A stretch of DNA of 62,798 bases, taken from Amycolatopsis circi (GTDB lineage Bacteria > Actinomycetota > Actinomycetes > Mycobacteriales > Pseudonocardiaceae). Numbering within the stretch: the first letter of the stretch is position 1; each line of letters begins with the position of its first letter. Positions 48,912 to 58,500 of this stretch are shown piece by piece. The notes below the pieces were generated by a model that worked only from the letters and a program-made list of their open reading frames with translations, made no database searches and was not told where the DNA came from. The stretch spans positions 1 to 62,798 of the forward strand of contig NZ_PQIA01000037.1 in assembly GCF_003385235.1 (NCBI RefSeq), written 5' to 3'. The translations under genes and the position numbers were made by a program.

Positions 48912-50176
48912 CTCGCTTCCTGCGGCGCGGCCACGACGCGTTCCATCAGGGCGGTGACCAGCAGGGGCCGTGCCTCCCGCTGGAAATCGACGGCGGGATG
49001 GAATTCACGCACTGTGCCCTCCAGCACCAGCAAGGACAGAATCGGGAACACGAACTGCGGATCGGCGTGAAGGCCGTGCCTGCGCTGGATGTCGAACAGC
49101 TTCGCGGCGAAGGAAACCAGGTCGAAGTCGGCGGCGTTGCGTCCGGTGTGCTTCTCCACCAGCGCGGCCAGCTCCGCACGGAATCCCTCGGTGTCGGAGC
49201 CTGGCGGCGTCTTCGCGGTCGATAGCACGAGGTCGGCGCAGGCCTCGCCGTCGCCTTGGCTCATGCAGTAGAAGAACGCGGCGAACTTCTCCCGCGCGGA
49301 CTCCGACAGCTGAACGGTGAACCCCGCGTCCAGCACGACGATCGAGCCGTCCTCGCGGAAGTAGAGGTTGCCCGGGTGGAGGTCGCAGTGCACCACTCCG
49401 TCCAGGAAAAGCATCCGGTACACCGCGCGCAACGCCGTCACGACCGCGTTCCGGCGTTCCTCCTCGCCGAGATCTTCCGGGCGGTGGCGCACCAGGCCGT
49501 CCAGGAAGTCCATCACCAGTGTGTCCTCAGTGGACAGTGCTCGATGAACTCCAGGAACGGTTACCCCGTCTGCGACGCTTAGTGTTTCCCGGAAGCCTTC
49601 GAGCAGGTCCGCTTCCCTCGCGAAGTCCAGTTGCGCGCGGATGCTCTCGGCGAGCTGCGCGGCGACGGCGGTGACCGGTACGCCGCGCAGCATCGGCAAC
49701 CTGGCCGCCAACCCGGCACCTCGTTGCAGCATCGCGAGATCAGCCGAGAGGGACCGGACGATTCCCGGCCTGCGCACCTTCGCCGCGACCGTCCGGCCGT
49801 CCGGAAGGAGCACCCGGTACACGCAGGCGATGCTGCCCGCGCCGACCAGCTGCGGCTCGCCCGCGCCGAACCTCAGCGCGGGCGGCATCGTGCGCGGCGG
49901 AGCCGGGCGAACTTGGTCGTGCAGCCGGGAAAGCGCGCGACACATCCGCGGCGGCAGGATATCCGCCCGCGTGCTCAGAAGCTGGGCCGCCTTCACGAAT
50001 GCCGGTCCGAGCGCCACGACGGTGTCCGACAGCCAGACGTCTCGCTCGAACCGTTCGCCGCGCAGCCACGCGGCGGCCGTCGCCGGCCCCAGCAGCAGCG
50101 ACCGTCCGGCGAGGACCGCGAACGCCCGCGCCGTCCGCAGCGCCACCGCGCCGCTGCCGATTCTCGATGACGTCAT
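48908..50176 (-). CDS. UbiB/ABC1/AarF-type atypical kinase
   Basis: A 422-residue UbiB-family protein, first gene of the enediyne-type operon. The family K-x-G-Q region reads V-K-A-A-Q-L-L-S-T-R-A-D; the Ala-rich loop is A-G-S-I-A-C-V-Y-R; the ATP-site Lys is in A-A-K-V-R-R-P-G; the catalytic loop is V-H-C-D-L-H-P-G-N, and the metal Asp is in V-L-D-A-G-F. The changed K-x-G-Q motif and D-A-G instead of D-F-G set it apart from typical members. UbiB proteins act as ATPases or kinases that help lipid-quinone enzymes. Here it may handle a lipophilic polyene. Confidence 0.88.
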   Translation of the reverse strand: MTSSRIGSGAVALRTARAFAVLAGRSLLLGPATAAAWLRGERFERDVWLSDTVVALGPAFVKAAQLLSTRADILPPRMCRALSRLHDQVRPAPPRTMPPALRFGAGEPQLVGAGSIACVYRVLLPDGRTVAAKVRRPGIVRSLSADLAMLQRGAGLAARLPMLRGVPVTAVAAQLAESIRAQLDFAREADLLEGFRETLSVADGVTVPGVHRALSTEDTLVMDFLDGLVRHRPEDLGEEERRNAVVTALRAVYRMLFLDGVVHCDLHPGNLYFREDGSIVVLDAGFTVQLSESAREKFAAFFYCMSQGDGEACADLVLSTAKTPPGSDTEGFRAELAALVEKHTGRNAADFDLVSFAAKLFDIQRRHGLHADPQFVFPILSLLVLEGTVREFHPAVDFQREARPLLVTALMERVVAAPQEAR

Positions 50177-50265
50177 CGCTCCCCTTCGCCGTCCGGCCCG
50201 ACTGCCGACGGGTGACGTTACAACCAGTAGCGCAAAGGATGCACCCTGTTACCGGAAGATCATCC

Positions 50266-50313
50266 GTTTCAGCGAAACCAGGGGGAAACACCCAGCCGGG
50301 CAAGGTGTTTCCC
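50266..50313. promoter_or_regulatory. inverted repeats in the promoter region of the enediyne-type operon
   Basis: Two nearby inverted repeats: GTTTC (50266-50270)/GAAAC (50274-50278), and GGGAAACACC (50283-50292)/GGTGTTTCCC (50304-50313) with an 11-base centre. They lie 90-137 bp upstream of the UbiB-like start on the minus strand, where regulators of the operon would bind. The rest of the 291-bp gap (50177-50467) holds no gene. Confidence 0.6.
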
Positions 50314-50386
50314 TATCGGGGGCCGGGAAATCGGCCCGGCTCGCCACCCGCCCTAGGCGCGGGTCACGGCCGCTGACTCGGTCGTG

Positions 50387-50414
50387 GCCGTGCCTGGCCC
50401 GATCCAGGCACGGC
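50387..50414 (-). terminator. terminator after the MetE-like gene
   Basis: Perfect 11-bp arms GCCGTGCCTGG (50387-50397) and CCAGGCACGGC (50404-50414) with a 6-base loop, 53 bp after the stop of the leftward MetE-like gene. It should insulate the enediyne-type operon from upstream transcription. Confidence 0.75.
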
Positions 50415-50423
50415 GAAACACCC
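50415..50423. promoter_or_regulatory. third copy of GAAACACCC
   Basis: GAAACACCC also occurs at 50285-50293, and 8 of its 9 bases occur inverted within 50304-50313. This copy abuts the terminator hairpin. Recurrence in 140 bp may mark a regulator site, but the motif is short. Confidence 0.35.
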
Positions 50424-50467
50424 TGCGTAGCCGTCGGCCGGCTGATTTCCCTTGCGCCGCGCGATAC

Positions 50468-51586
50468 TCAGTCGACAGCAGCGGGGCGTTTGGCTTCCGC
50501 ACTGTCGCGGGCCGCGGGAAAACCGATCCCGAGCTGCTCCGCCGCGAGCGCAGTGCCTTCCAGCCGCGCGCGGATCTTGGCGAACGCGGTCTGCCGCGAG
50601 GTCGACTGGTCGTCGGCGAACGGGGAGAAGCCGCAGTCGTCACAGGTTCCCAGCTGTGCCACCGGGAGGTACCGGGCAGCGCGCAGAACGCGGTCGCGCA
50701 CCTCTTCGGCGGTCTCCACCCGGGGGTCGATCGGGTCGGTCACCCCGACGAACACGCGGACGCCCGGCCGGAGCTGGTCCGCGAGGACGCGCAGGACCCG
50801 ATCCGGATCGGGCTCGCTGGCCAGCTGGACATAGAAATTTCCGACGGTGTGCCGGAACAGAGCGGGAAGCAGTTCGGCGTAGTCGACGTCGAGGCTGTGC
50901 GTCGAGTCCAGGTCGCCGCCGGGGCAGGTGTGGACGCCGAGGCGCGCCCGCTCGGAATCGCTGAACCTCTCCAGGACCCGGTTGTTCAGCTCGACGAAAT
51001 CGCGCAGCACCTGGCCGCTGGGATCGAGCTTGAGCGACAGGCGCCCCTCGGTGAAATCCAGCTGGACGACGTGCGCGCCCGCGTCCAGGCACCCGCGGAT
51101 ATCGGCTTCGGCCTCGTCGACCACGTCGGCGAGGAAATTCTCGCGCGAATAGCCGTCGATGCCGGCCGCCGGGTAAAGCAGGGACAGCGCGGAAGGCGCG
51201 ATGACCGCCTGTTTCACCGGAAGGGTCGTGCACTGCCGCGCGGCCCGCAAATAGAGTTCGGCGCGCTCCTGGTAGCGGAGCGGCCCGGAGGTCAAACAGG
51301 GCAGCTGCCGCTGATGCCCGTCGGCGAACGGGATGACGACGCCGTCCGCGGAAAGGTTCGCCGAACCCGCGATCGGGTAAGTGACGAAGCTGGGTTTGCG
51401 CTGCTCGCCGTCGGTGACCACGGTCGCGCCCAGGCTCGCTTGCGTTTCGATGGTCTCGCGGACGGCCCGGTCGAGAACGGAGGCGAAGGCCGCGTCGCCG
51501 AGCTGCCCGCTTTCGCGCGCGGCGAGGGCGCCGAGCAATTCGGGCGAACGCGGGAGGCTGCCGATGGGTTCGGAAGGAATGGGCAT
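50468..51586 (-). CDS. MetE-like cobalamin-independent methionine synthase family protein
   Basis: A 372-residue protein related to the C-terminal catalytic half of MetE. Probable zinc and homocysteine-site residues appear in G-V-H-T-C-P-G-G (near residue 218) and C-D-D-C-G-F-S-P (near 325). The N-terminus P-I-G-S-L-P-R-S and D-G-E-Q-R-K-P-S-F are family typical. The N-terminal half of full MetE (about 760 residues) is absent. Short MetE-like proteins often accept alternative methyl donors or thiols, so methionine synthesis is not assured. TGACA/TGTCA repeats at 51672-51686 lie upstream. Confidence 0.82.
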   Translation of the reverse strand: MPIPSEPIGSLPRSPELLGALAARESGQLGDAAFASVLDRAVRETIETQASLGATVVTDGEQRKPSFVTYPIAGSANLSADGVVIPFADGHQRQLPCLTSGPLRYQERAELYLRAARQCTTLPVKQAVIAPSALSLLYPAAGIDGYSRENFLADVVDEAEADIRGCLDAGAHVVQLDFTEGRLSLKLDPSGQVLRDFVELNNRVLERFSDSERARLGVHTCPGGDLDSTHSLDVDYAELLPALFRHTVGNFYVQLASEPDPDRVLRVLADQLRPGVRVFVGVTDPIDPRVETAEEVRDRVLRAARYLPVAQLGTCDDCGFSPFADDQSTSRQTAFAKIRARLEGTALAAEQLGIGFPAARDSAEAKRPAAVD

Positions 51587-51769
51587 GCGGCGAGCCTAGA
51601 AGCGGCGATGCGGAAGTGACACGGGAAAGCGTCGTTCTCCTCCTTTCGAGCCATTACCGGTTCGAAAGTGTTGACACGAACTGTCACGGATCGATGCGCT
51701 TTATTGGCGGACTGCGAAAAAGAAGCTCTCGCGCGTGACGCGTTATTGTGATTCAACCCGCCCGGAAAG

Positions 51770-51805
51770 CGAGGGACGGCGGCTGACTCCAGCCACCGTC
51801 CCTCG
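51770..51805 (-). terminator. terminator after the LLM oxidoreductase gene
   Basis: Perfect 10-bp arms CGAGGGACGG (51770-51779) and CCGTCCCTCG (51796-51805), 15 bp beyond the stop of the leftward LLM gene. Confidence 0.8.
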
Positions 51806-51819
51806 TTGTCAGTACGGAA

Positions 51820-52842
51820 TCAGCGCCAGCCCAGCTCCGGAGCGACGTGGGTCAGGATGCTCTCCAGCACGTGGGCGTTGTAGTCGACGCCCAACTGGTT
51901 CGGCACGGTCAGCAGCAAGGTGTCCGCGGCCTGGACGGCCTCGTCTTCCTTCAGTTCCCGCACCAGTTCGTCCGGTTCGGCGGCGTAGGAGCGGCCGAAG
52001 ATCGCGCGGGTGTTCTCGTCGATCATGCCGATCTGGTCGCGCGAGTTGCGATCGGTGCCGAAGTACGCGCGGTCCAGGTCGTTGGTCAGCGCGAAGATGC
52101 TGCGGCTGACCGACACCCTCGGCTCGCGCTCGTGGCCCGCTTCCTTCCACGCTTCGCGGTAGGCCTCGATCTGCTTGCGCTGCTGGACGTGCAGCGGTTC
52201 GCCCGTTTCGTCGTCTTTCAGCGTGGAGCTTTGCAGGTTCATGCCCAGCTTCGCCGCCCAGACGGCGGTTGCGTTCGAGCCCGAGCCCCACCAGATGCGG
52301 TCGCGTAGGCCTTCGGAGTGCGGTTCGAGGCGGAGCAGCCCAGGCGGGTTGGCGAACATCGGCCGCGGGTTCGGCTGTGCGAAGCCCTCGCCCTCGAGCA
52401 GCTTCAGGAAGACCTCGACGCGGTCGCGGGCCATGTCGGCCTCGGTCTCGCCCTCAGCGGGGGCGTAGCCGAAGTAGCGCCAGCCGTCGATCACCTGCTC
52501 GGGGGATCCCCGGCTGACGCCGAGCTGGAGCCTGCCCCGCGAGATGAGGTCCGCGGCGCCCGCGTCCTCGACCATGTACAGCGGGTTCTCGTAGCGCATG
52601 TCGATCACGCCGGTGCCGATCTCGATCTTCGACGTCCGCGCGCCGATCGCCGCGAGCAGCGGGAACGGGCTGCCCGCCTGGCGCGCGAAGTGGTGCACGC
52701 GGAAGTACGCGCCGTCGACGCCCAGCTCCTCCGCCGCGACCGCCAGGTCGATCGACTGGTGCAGGAAGTCGGAGGCCGACCGGGTCTCGGAGTGCGCGCT
52801 CGCCGACCAGTGGCCGAACGAGAGGAAGCCAATCTTCTTCAC
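51820..52842 (-). CDS. LLM-class flavin-dependent oxidoreductase
   Basis: A 340-residue luciferase-like protein: M-K-K-I-G-F-L-S-F-G-H-W at the N-terminus, E-E-L-G-V-D-G-A-Y-F-R-V-H-H-F near residue 40, G-T-G-V-I-D-M-R-Y-E-N-P near residue 77, and G-V-S-R-G-S-P-E-Q-V near 109. The residue pattern fits FMN-dependent members rather than F420-dependent ones, but this cannot be settled by eye. It lies 28 bp downstream of the dimethylformamidase-like gene on the same strand, suggesting a common pathway. Confidence 0.87.
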   Translation of the reverse strand: MKKIGFLSFGHWSASAHSETRSASDFLHQSIDLAVAAEELGVDGAYFRVHHFARQAGSPFPLLAAIGARTSKIEIGTGVIDMRYENPLYMVEDAGAADLISRGRLQLGVSRGSPEQVIDGWRYFGYAPAEGETEADMARDRVEVFLKLLEGEGFAQPNPRPMFANPPGLLRLEPHSEGLRDRIWWGSGSNATAVWAAKLGMNLQSSTLKDDETGEPLHVQQRKQIEAYREAWKEAGHEREPRVSVSRSIFALTNDLDRAYFGTDRNSRDQIGMIDENTRAIFGRSYAAEPDELVRELKEDEAVQAADTLLLTVPNQLGVDYNAHVLESILTHVAPELGWR

Positions 52843-52870
52843 GCGTCGTCAAACGTTCAACTACCCCGTC

Positions 52871-55000
52871 TCATTCCCGGGCGGCCGCCACGCGGTCCGG
52901 ACTCGTCGGCGCGGGACTGGCGAGTGCCCGGTCGAACACGTTCCGCAGCAGCCGCCGCACCACGGGGTCCGCCCGGATGGCGCCGTTGAACGTCATCGAC
53001 GACGCGCTGAACACGAAACCGCCGCCAGGCAGCTCCTTGCACACCATCGCCGCGCCCGCGCGGGCAGTCGGGTTCGTCCCCTGTGCGATGACCCCGCTCG
53101 CCGGCACCTCGCCGACGAGGCCCTGGAGGGTGTCGAATTCCCAGGCGCTCGCGGCTCCGTTCCGCCCGTGCGCGCCGAACTCGCTGCCCGTCGACAGGCC
53201 CGTCCCGGCCAGGAACGGGTGGTCGCGCAGCACGCGGTAGGGCGCGAAGGTCATCCAGCCCTCGTACTCGAAATTCACCCCGAGCAGCTGTGATTCGGGC
53301 AGGCCGTAGTCCTCGCGGAACAGGTCGCGGCCGCCGTCGGCGGCACGGAAGGTCAGGGTGGTGCCGGCGGCGTCGAACTCCGCGCGTTCGTAGATCTGGT
53401 TGCCTCCGGTGGCGATCACGTTGCCCCCGTCCGCGAGGTAGTCCGCCAGGTTGGCGCGCATGGCCATCGAGAAGTACTCCGGATGCGAACCGAGCACGAC
53501 GGCGCTGTAGTCCGCAAGCCAGCCACCCGTGTGCAGGTCGTGGTCGGTGTAGCAGTCGAACCCGATCTGCTCGGCGCTCAGCCAGCGCAGCAGTTCCAGA
53601 TCGCTGTGGAGCTCCAGGTCGTACTGGCCTTTCGGCGCGATCAGCCAGGTGTAGCTGGGCCGCAGGAACGAGATCGCGCGCTGGACGCCTTCCTGGCCCT
53701 CGGAGTACTGGTCGTGCCCGCTCCAGCCGTTGTACGCGTGGTAGGTGTTGGTCGGCAGGACCACTGCGATGTCCTGCGCGGGCGCCGCGGGCCGCACCAC
53801 GAACGGGATGTGCTGCACCCGGCCGAACCGGCCGGTCAGCCGCGCGGCGTACACCCCGGACGGCCAGGTCTCGGGGATGTCGGCGGCGTAGCGCTCGGCC
53901 CAGCCGCATCCGGCGGACCGGTAGTTCGCGGCCGCCGTCTGCAGGCCGCCCGCGACGGTGGTCGTCCCGGTGACCGCCTCCGGCGTGTCCCCGCCGGGTG
54001 CGACGCGCACGAGCTGCGCGGTGACCGAGCTGAACGCCGTCGACAGCGCGACGGACACCCGGCCGCCGGCGGGCACGCTCTGCCGCTGCGGATACCCCTG
54101 CAGCCCGGCACTGCGCTCGACGGTGAAACCCTGCCCGACGACGACACCGTTCCCGTTGTTGATCCAACGCGGCCCGCCGTCGGTGTCGACGGTCTCGTGG
54201 TTGGCGAGGCGCAGTTCGACGAGATCGCCGTCGTCGCCCGGCACCGTCGAGTGGTCGATCCGGATGAGGTAGACGGCGCCGTTGCCGCCTCCTGCGAACA
54301 GGTCTCGGCGGAACAGCTCGAACCAGTCGTTGTCGCCGATCTCGATGGGCTGCCCGCCGTTCGCCCATCCGCTGCCGTCGCGGTAGCGGAACCAGGTGAG
54401 CGCCCCGGTGCCGCTGACGGCGTAGATGACATTCGCGGTGTCGGAGAACAGATAGCGCGCGACGTTGAACCCGTCTCCGAGCGGCTGGGGCGTTTCGAAG
54501 GCGCCGTTGATCCGCCGCGACCGGTACAGGATCCCGTTGGCGTCCACGCACCAGATGACGCCGCCCGGTCCGCCGAAAATCCGCGGGAAGGCGTTGAATC
54601 CGGTCCCGACGACGACCCCGGTGCCGTTGTCGGCCCACGTCCCGTCCCCAGTGTCCGGATTGGACACGAGACGCTGGTAGCACAACACCGTCCCGTCCCC
54701 GCGCACGCCGTACAGGACGCCGTTCAGATCGGCGAGCACGGTGACGAAGTCCTGCCAGCCGGACCCGATCAGCAGTCCGGAGCCGTTGCTCCAGTCGAAC
54801 GCGGCGGCGGCCCAGCCCCGGTGCCGGTACCAGTAGAGGGCCCCGTCCGCCTGCACGCCGTAGACGATTCCGTCGCCTCCGCCGAGGAGCCTGCTCCACC
54901 GCTGGTGCGGATCGAACGCTCCGGTCGCCAGTGCTGCTTCTGGACGTCCTTCCGCCGCGTCGGTGATCGGCAATGCCGGACGGCCGGTGATAATCCCCAT
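52871..55000 (-). CDS. tachylectin-like beta-propeller fused to N,N-dimethylformamidase-like domain
   Basis: A 709-residue protein. The N-terminal part (about 35-300) has repeated beta-propeller blades such as G-I-V-Y-G-V-Q-A-D-G-A-L-Y-W-Y-R-H and G-V-L-Y-G-V-R-G-D-G-T-V-L-C-Y, the tachylectin-2 pattern that binds sugars. The C-terminal part (about 410-690) resembles the large subunit of N,N-dimethylformamidase: V-L-P-T-N-T-Y-H-A-Y-N-G-W, D-C-Y-T-D-H-D-L-H and V-V-L-G-S-H-P-E-Y-F-S. The ATG at 55000 follows GGGGGAG. No signal peptide is visible, which is odd for a lectin fusion. Confidence 0.82.
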   Translation of the reverse strand: MGIITGRPALPITDAAEGRPEAALATGAFDPHQRWSRLLGGGDGIVYGVQADGALYWYRHRGWAAAAFDWSNGSGLLIGSGWQDFVTVLADLNGVLYGVRGDGTVLCYQRLVSNPDTGDGTWADNGTGVVVGTGFNAFPRIFGGPGGVIWCVDANGILYRSRRINGAFETPQPLGDGFNVARYLFSDTANVIYAVSGTGALTWFRYRDGSGWANGGQPIEIGDNDWFELFRRDLFAGGGNGAVYLIRIDHSTVPGDDGDLVELRLANHETVDTDGGPRWINNGNGVVVGQGFTVERSAGLQGYPQRQSVPAGGRVSVALSTAFSSVTAQLVRVAPGGDTPEAVTGTTTVAGGLQTAAANYRSAGCGWAERYAADIPETWPSGVYAARLTGRFGRVQHIPFVVRPAAPAQDIAVVLPTNTYHAYNGWSGHDQYSEGQEGVQRAISFLRPSYTWLIAPKGQYDLELHSDLELLRWLSAEQIGFDCYTDHDLHTGGWLADYSAVVLGSHPEYFSMAMRANLADYLADGGNVIATGGNQIYERAEFDAAGTTLTFRAADGGRDLFREDYGLPESQLLGVNFEYEGWMTFAPYRVLRDHPFLAGTGLSTGSEFGAHGRNGAASAWEFDTLQGLVGEVPASGVIAQGTNPTARAGAAMVCKELPGGGFVFSASSMTFNGAIRADPVVRRLLRNVFDRALASPAPTSPDRVAAARE

Positions 55001-55114
55001 GTCTCCCCCAGGAGTTCGGTGTGCGTCCCCTCGCACACGTCTGATGGGATAACGCTCGAGCGGCCCCCGGGCGTTTACCCGGTGGCGGCACGACCACCCG
55101 ATAAGCCCAACGGC

Positions 55115-55399
55115 TCAGCGGGCGAGGCGTTCCAGCAGGACGACCGTCACGGTGTCTCCGGCCTCCTTGCCGATCGCTTTCCGGAGCGAGGCGTTGACCG
55201 GGAGTTTGTGGGTGCCGTCGCCCAGCGCCATGAAGGAACTGCGGAACGGTTCGCCGTCGACAGTGCCGCGGACCTTCACCAGGCCGCGGGTGCCGAAGAA
55301 CTCCGCTGAGCCGGGCCAGATCAGGTAGGTGTGGCCGCCTTTGGCCGGGCTCTTGCGCAGGGTCGCGGTGAATTTCTCGTCGAGTTCGCCGGTCGTCAT
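55115..55399 (-). CDS. DUF1905 domain protein
   Basis: A 94-residue protein of the DUF1905 type: F-T-A-T-L-R-K-S near the start, [13 protein letters not shown] in the middle and [12 protein letters not shown] near residue 68, then V-T-V-V-L-L-E-R. The fold is a small beta barrel and no function is known. It lies upstream of the tachylectin-dimethylformamidase gene on the same strand with a 114-bp gap, so it is probably separately transcribed. Confidence 0.85.
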   Translation of the reverse strand: MTTGELDEKFTATLRKSPAKGGHTYLIWPGSAEFFGTRGLVKVRGTVDGEPFRSSFMALGDGTHKLPVNASLRKAIGKEAGDTVTVVLLERLAR

Positions 55400-55562
55400 C
55401 GGGTTCTCCGCAAGGGTCGGGCGGGACGTTCATCTCGAGGTACGAACCCGGTCGCGGGATTTCGACACGGTACCGGCCCGTCTTGGGAGAAACCCGGAAT
55501 GTTCACGCACGGTGTCGATCCGGTGCCGGAACGGTCACCCGTCGCGGCACCGGACCGCTCCC

Positions 55563-58500
55563 CTATCGCGTTCCGCGACGGCTGCGCACCGCAACCGCCG
55601 GGACCGGTCCTCCGGTGATCGCGAACTGCGAGCCCGGTTCTCGGACGACGTCACCGGTCGCCGAATTCGTGATTGTCACGTTCGTCAGCGTCGCGCTGCC
55701 GCGGGCGCCGCTCATCGCGAGGATGCCCGCGCCGTTGTTCGACTGGTCGATCTTGACGTTGCTGATCGTCACGTCCGGCATCGAGCCGCCGCCCGTTTTG
55801 AACTGGATTCCGTCGTACGTCGAATCGTGGATTTCCGTGTCCCGCAGCGTGATCCCGGGGATGTCCTTGCCCTGGGCGAAGAACGTGATCGCACCGAACT
55901 TCTGCTGTTCGCCCCAGAAGGCGCCGCCGCAGCGGTAGAGGGCGTTGTTCGCGATCAGCGTCTGCCCGGAGAACGGCAGCGGGTCGTGGTCGGTCGCCAG
56001 CATGATGCCCGGGTAGTTCATCGTGTCGGAGACCAGGTTGTTCTCGATCTTGTTCCCGTAGCCGCCGTACACCGCGATCCCGTTGGCGCGCCACGGCAGC
56101 TGCACCGTGTTGTTGCGGAATACGTTGTCGTGCCCGATGTCCACTGCCGGATCCTTCACGTACTGGTTCGCCCACACCGCGAGCGAGTCGTCGCCGGTCG
56201 TCCGGAACGACGAGTTCACCACTCGCGAGTTGCGGGTGCCGTTGGCGAAATTGATGCCGTCGGCGTAGGTGTCGCGGATCCGCATGCCGCTGAACTCCAG
56301 GCCGTCGGCCGGGCCCCACAGCGCCGGGATGTTGCTGTAGTCCCGGCCGACCCACACGCCGACGTTCGCGTGCTCGATCCACACGTTCGAGATCTTCGTG
56401 CCGGTGCCGAACCGGCCGTTGAGGCCGACGCCGCCCTCCGCGCCCCCGTCCCCGCCACGAATCCGGCCGGAGCCGAAGATGGCGAGGTCGGAGATCTGCA
56501 CGTTCTTGTCGATGTCGAAGCCGAAGTTGCCCTCGTGCGGATGGTTGATGCCGCCCGCGTCCTGCGGCTGGATCAGCGAGTACAGCTGCGAGTACCACAT
56601 CCCGGCACCGCGGATGGTCGCGTTCGAGATGCCGATCTGGTTGTACTGCCCGCCGCCGTTGGGGACGTTCGGGTCGTCGGTGAGGATCTTCTGCTCTTGC
56701 CGCCACTGGCCCGGCGGGATCCAGACGCAGCTGATCACGCCGTTCTGGTCGTCGGTGACCGCGCGCTGGATCGCCGCGGAGTCGTCGATCCCGTCGTCGG
56801 GCACGGCGCCGTAGTCGGTGATCGAGGTGCATTCGGGCGGTTTCGGCAGGGCTGGCGCGACCTGTTCGAGGTCGATCAGGTCGATGACGTAGAACGCCGC
56901 GTTGTCGCCGTTGTCGCGCTGCAGCTTGAACTTCGTGCCCGGCGGGTACGACTGCGCCAGCAACGCGTGCGATTCGTCGAACAGCCGCCGCGCGTCACCT
57001 CCTGGCTTGTTCGTCAGACCTTCGGGGTCGTCGGTGGTGCCGTAGAGCCAGCTGTGCGTGGACGACAGGTTCAGCTTCTGCGCGAAGGTTCCATTGACGT
57101 ACAGGCTGATCGTCGCGTCCTGTCCCCCTCCGCCGGGTGCGTCCGGGATCGAGTCGCGGACCACGATCGAGTTCGCTTGGTTCGTCGACGTGAATTCCAC
57201 GTACTGGCCCTGGTTCGCCAGTCGCACGGACTTCCGGCCGGACGACTCGGTGGCGAAGTTCGTGTGCCCGAACGTCCGCAGCGGGTCGGTTTCCAGCAGT
57301 TGGCCTTGGTACTGCGCGGCTTCGGCCTCGTACTCGACGTAGGGCACCGCTGCGCCGCGGCCGACCACCATCGCCCGCGAGAGGGTGTTGTTGGCTTCGT
57401 TGGTCTCCTCGACCACGCCGGTCGCGTCGGCCGTCGCGGTGAGGGTCGCGTTCGCGGCGGTCCACGTGCCCGGCATCGCGACGTTCGCCGTGGCTCCGGC
57501 TTCGATGGCGGGTGTGTCGCCGCTGAATGTGGCGCTGCCAGCGGACAACCGGGTTACCGAGGCTGCCGCGCCGCTCGTACCGCGGTTGTGCACCGCGACG
57601 GTGAACGACACTGCCGCGCCGACCGCCGGGTTCGGCGGGTTCGACGTGATACCGGTGACTTCGAGGTCCGGGCCCGGTGCTTGCGCGATCACCAGAGGGG
57701 TCGGCGAGGTGAAGGTGTTGTTGGTGTCGTCCTGCTCGATCACCTTGTTGTCCGGGTCGACTGTGGCGGCCACGCGGTAGCTGCCCTGCGGCCGTTTGCC
57801 TGCCTGCACAGTCACTGTGGCGGACGTTCCGGCGGCGAGTGCGCCGACCGGTGCGGAACCGACGACGGTGCCGCCGAGGCTGACGTTGACCGTCGTCGCG
57901 CCTGCAGGAGCGGTGCCTGCGTTTCGCACTGTCGCCGATACCGCCAGGTCGCTGCTCTCGGTCGGGTTTGACGGGGCCCACGCGGTGCTGGTGACGACCA
58001 GGTCCGGGTTCGGCGCGGGCGTGCCGAACACCTGGAATTCCGCGGCTTGCCCGCCGGGTGCGCCGGAGTTGGCGAAGAACCGCAGCTGCACGTCGGCGGC
58101 GCGGCCGGTCAGCGGAATGGTCACGGTGTTCTGGTTGGCGGCCGGGTCGAAGCGGTAATCGGCTCGTGCGGACAGCGTTGTGAATTCCGTCGTGCCCTGG
58201 GCGCGGCCGAGGATCTCGAAGTTCTGCGTCCGTGCGCCCCAGATCGGGTCCGGGTTGAGCTTCACGACGACTGAGGCGAGGTCGGCGTCGGCACCGAGCT
58301 TTACTGTCAGGGTGTTCGGGTAGCCTGCGGCAGACTCCCAATAAGTACCAGTGTTGTTGTCGTTCGCGTTGGCGGCCGCGAATGCGCCGACCGTCGAGGA
58401 CGCCTCGATCGGCTTGCCCACAGCGAGGTTCTGGCCGGTCTGCGTCCCGGCCCGGACGACGTGATTGCTGTCGGCGGACTCGTTCCCGGCCGCGTCCTTG

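Noticed and set aside
50468..51586. Full methionine synthase metE
   Set aside because: Only the catalytic half is present at 372 residues; full MetE is about twice as long, so I named it MetE-like.
55329..57971. 880-codon plus-strand open frame opposite the first GH87-type gene
   Set aside because: Val/Arg/Asp-rich translation typical of an antisense frame; the minus-strand frame has signal peptide and recognised domains throughout.
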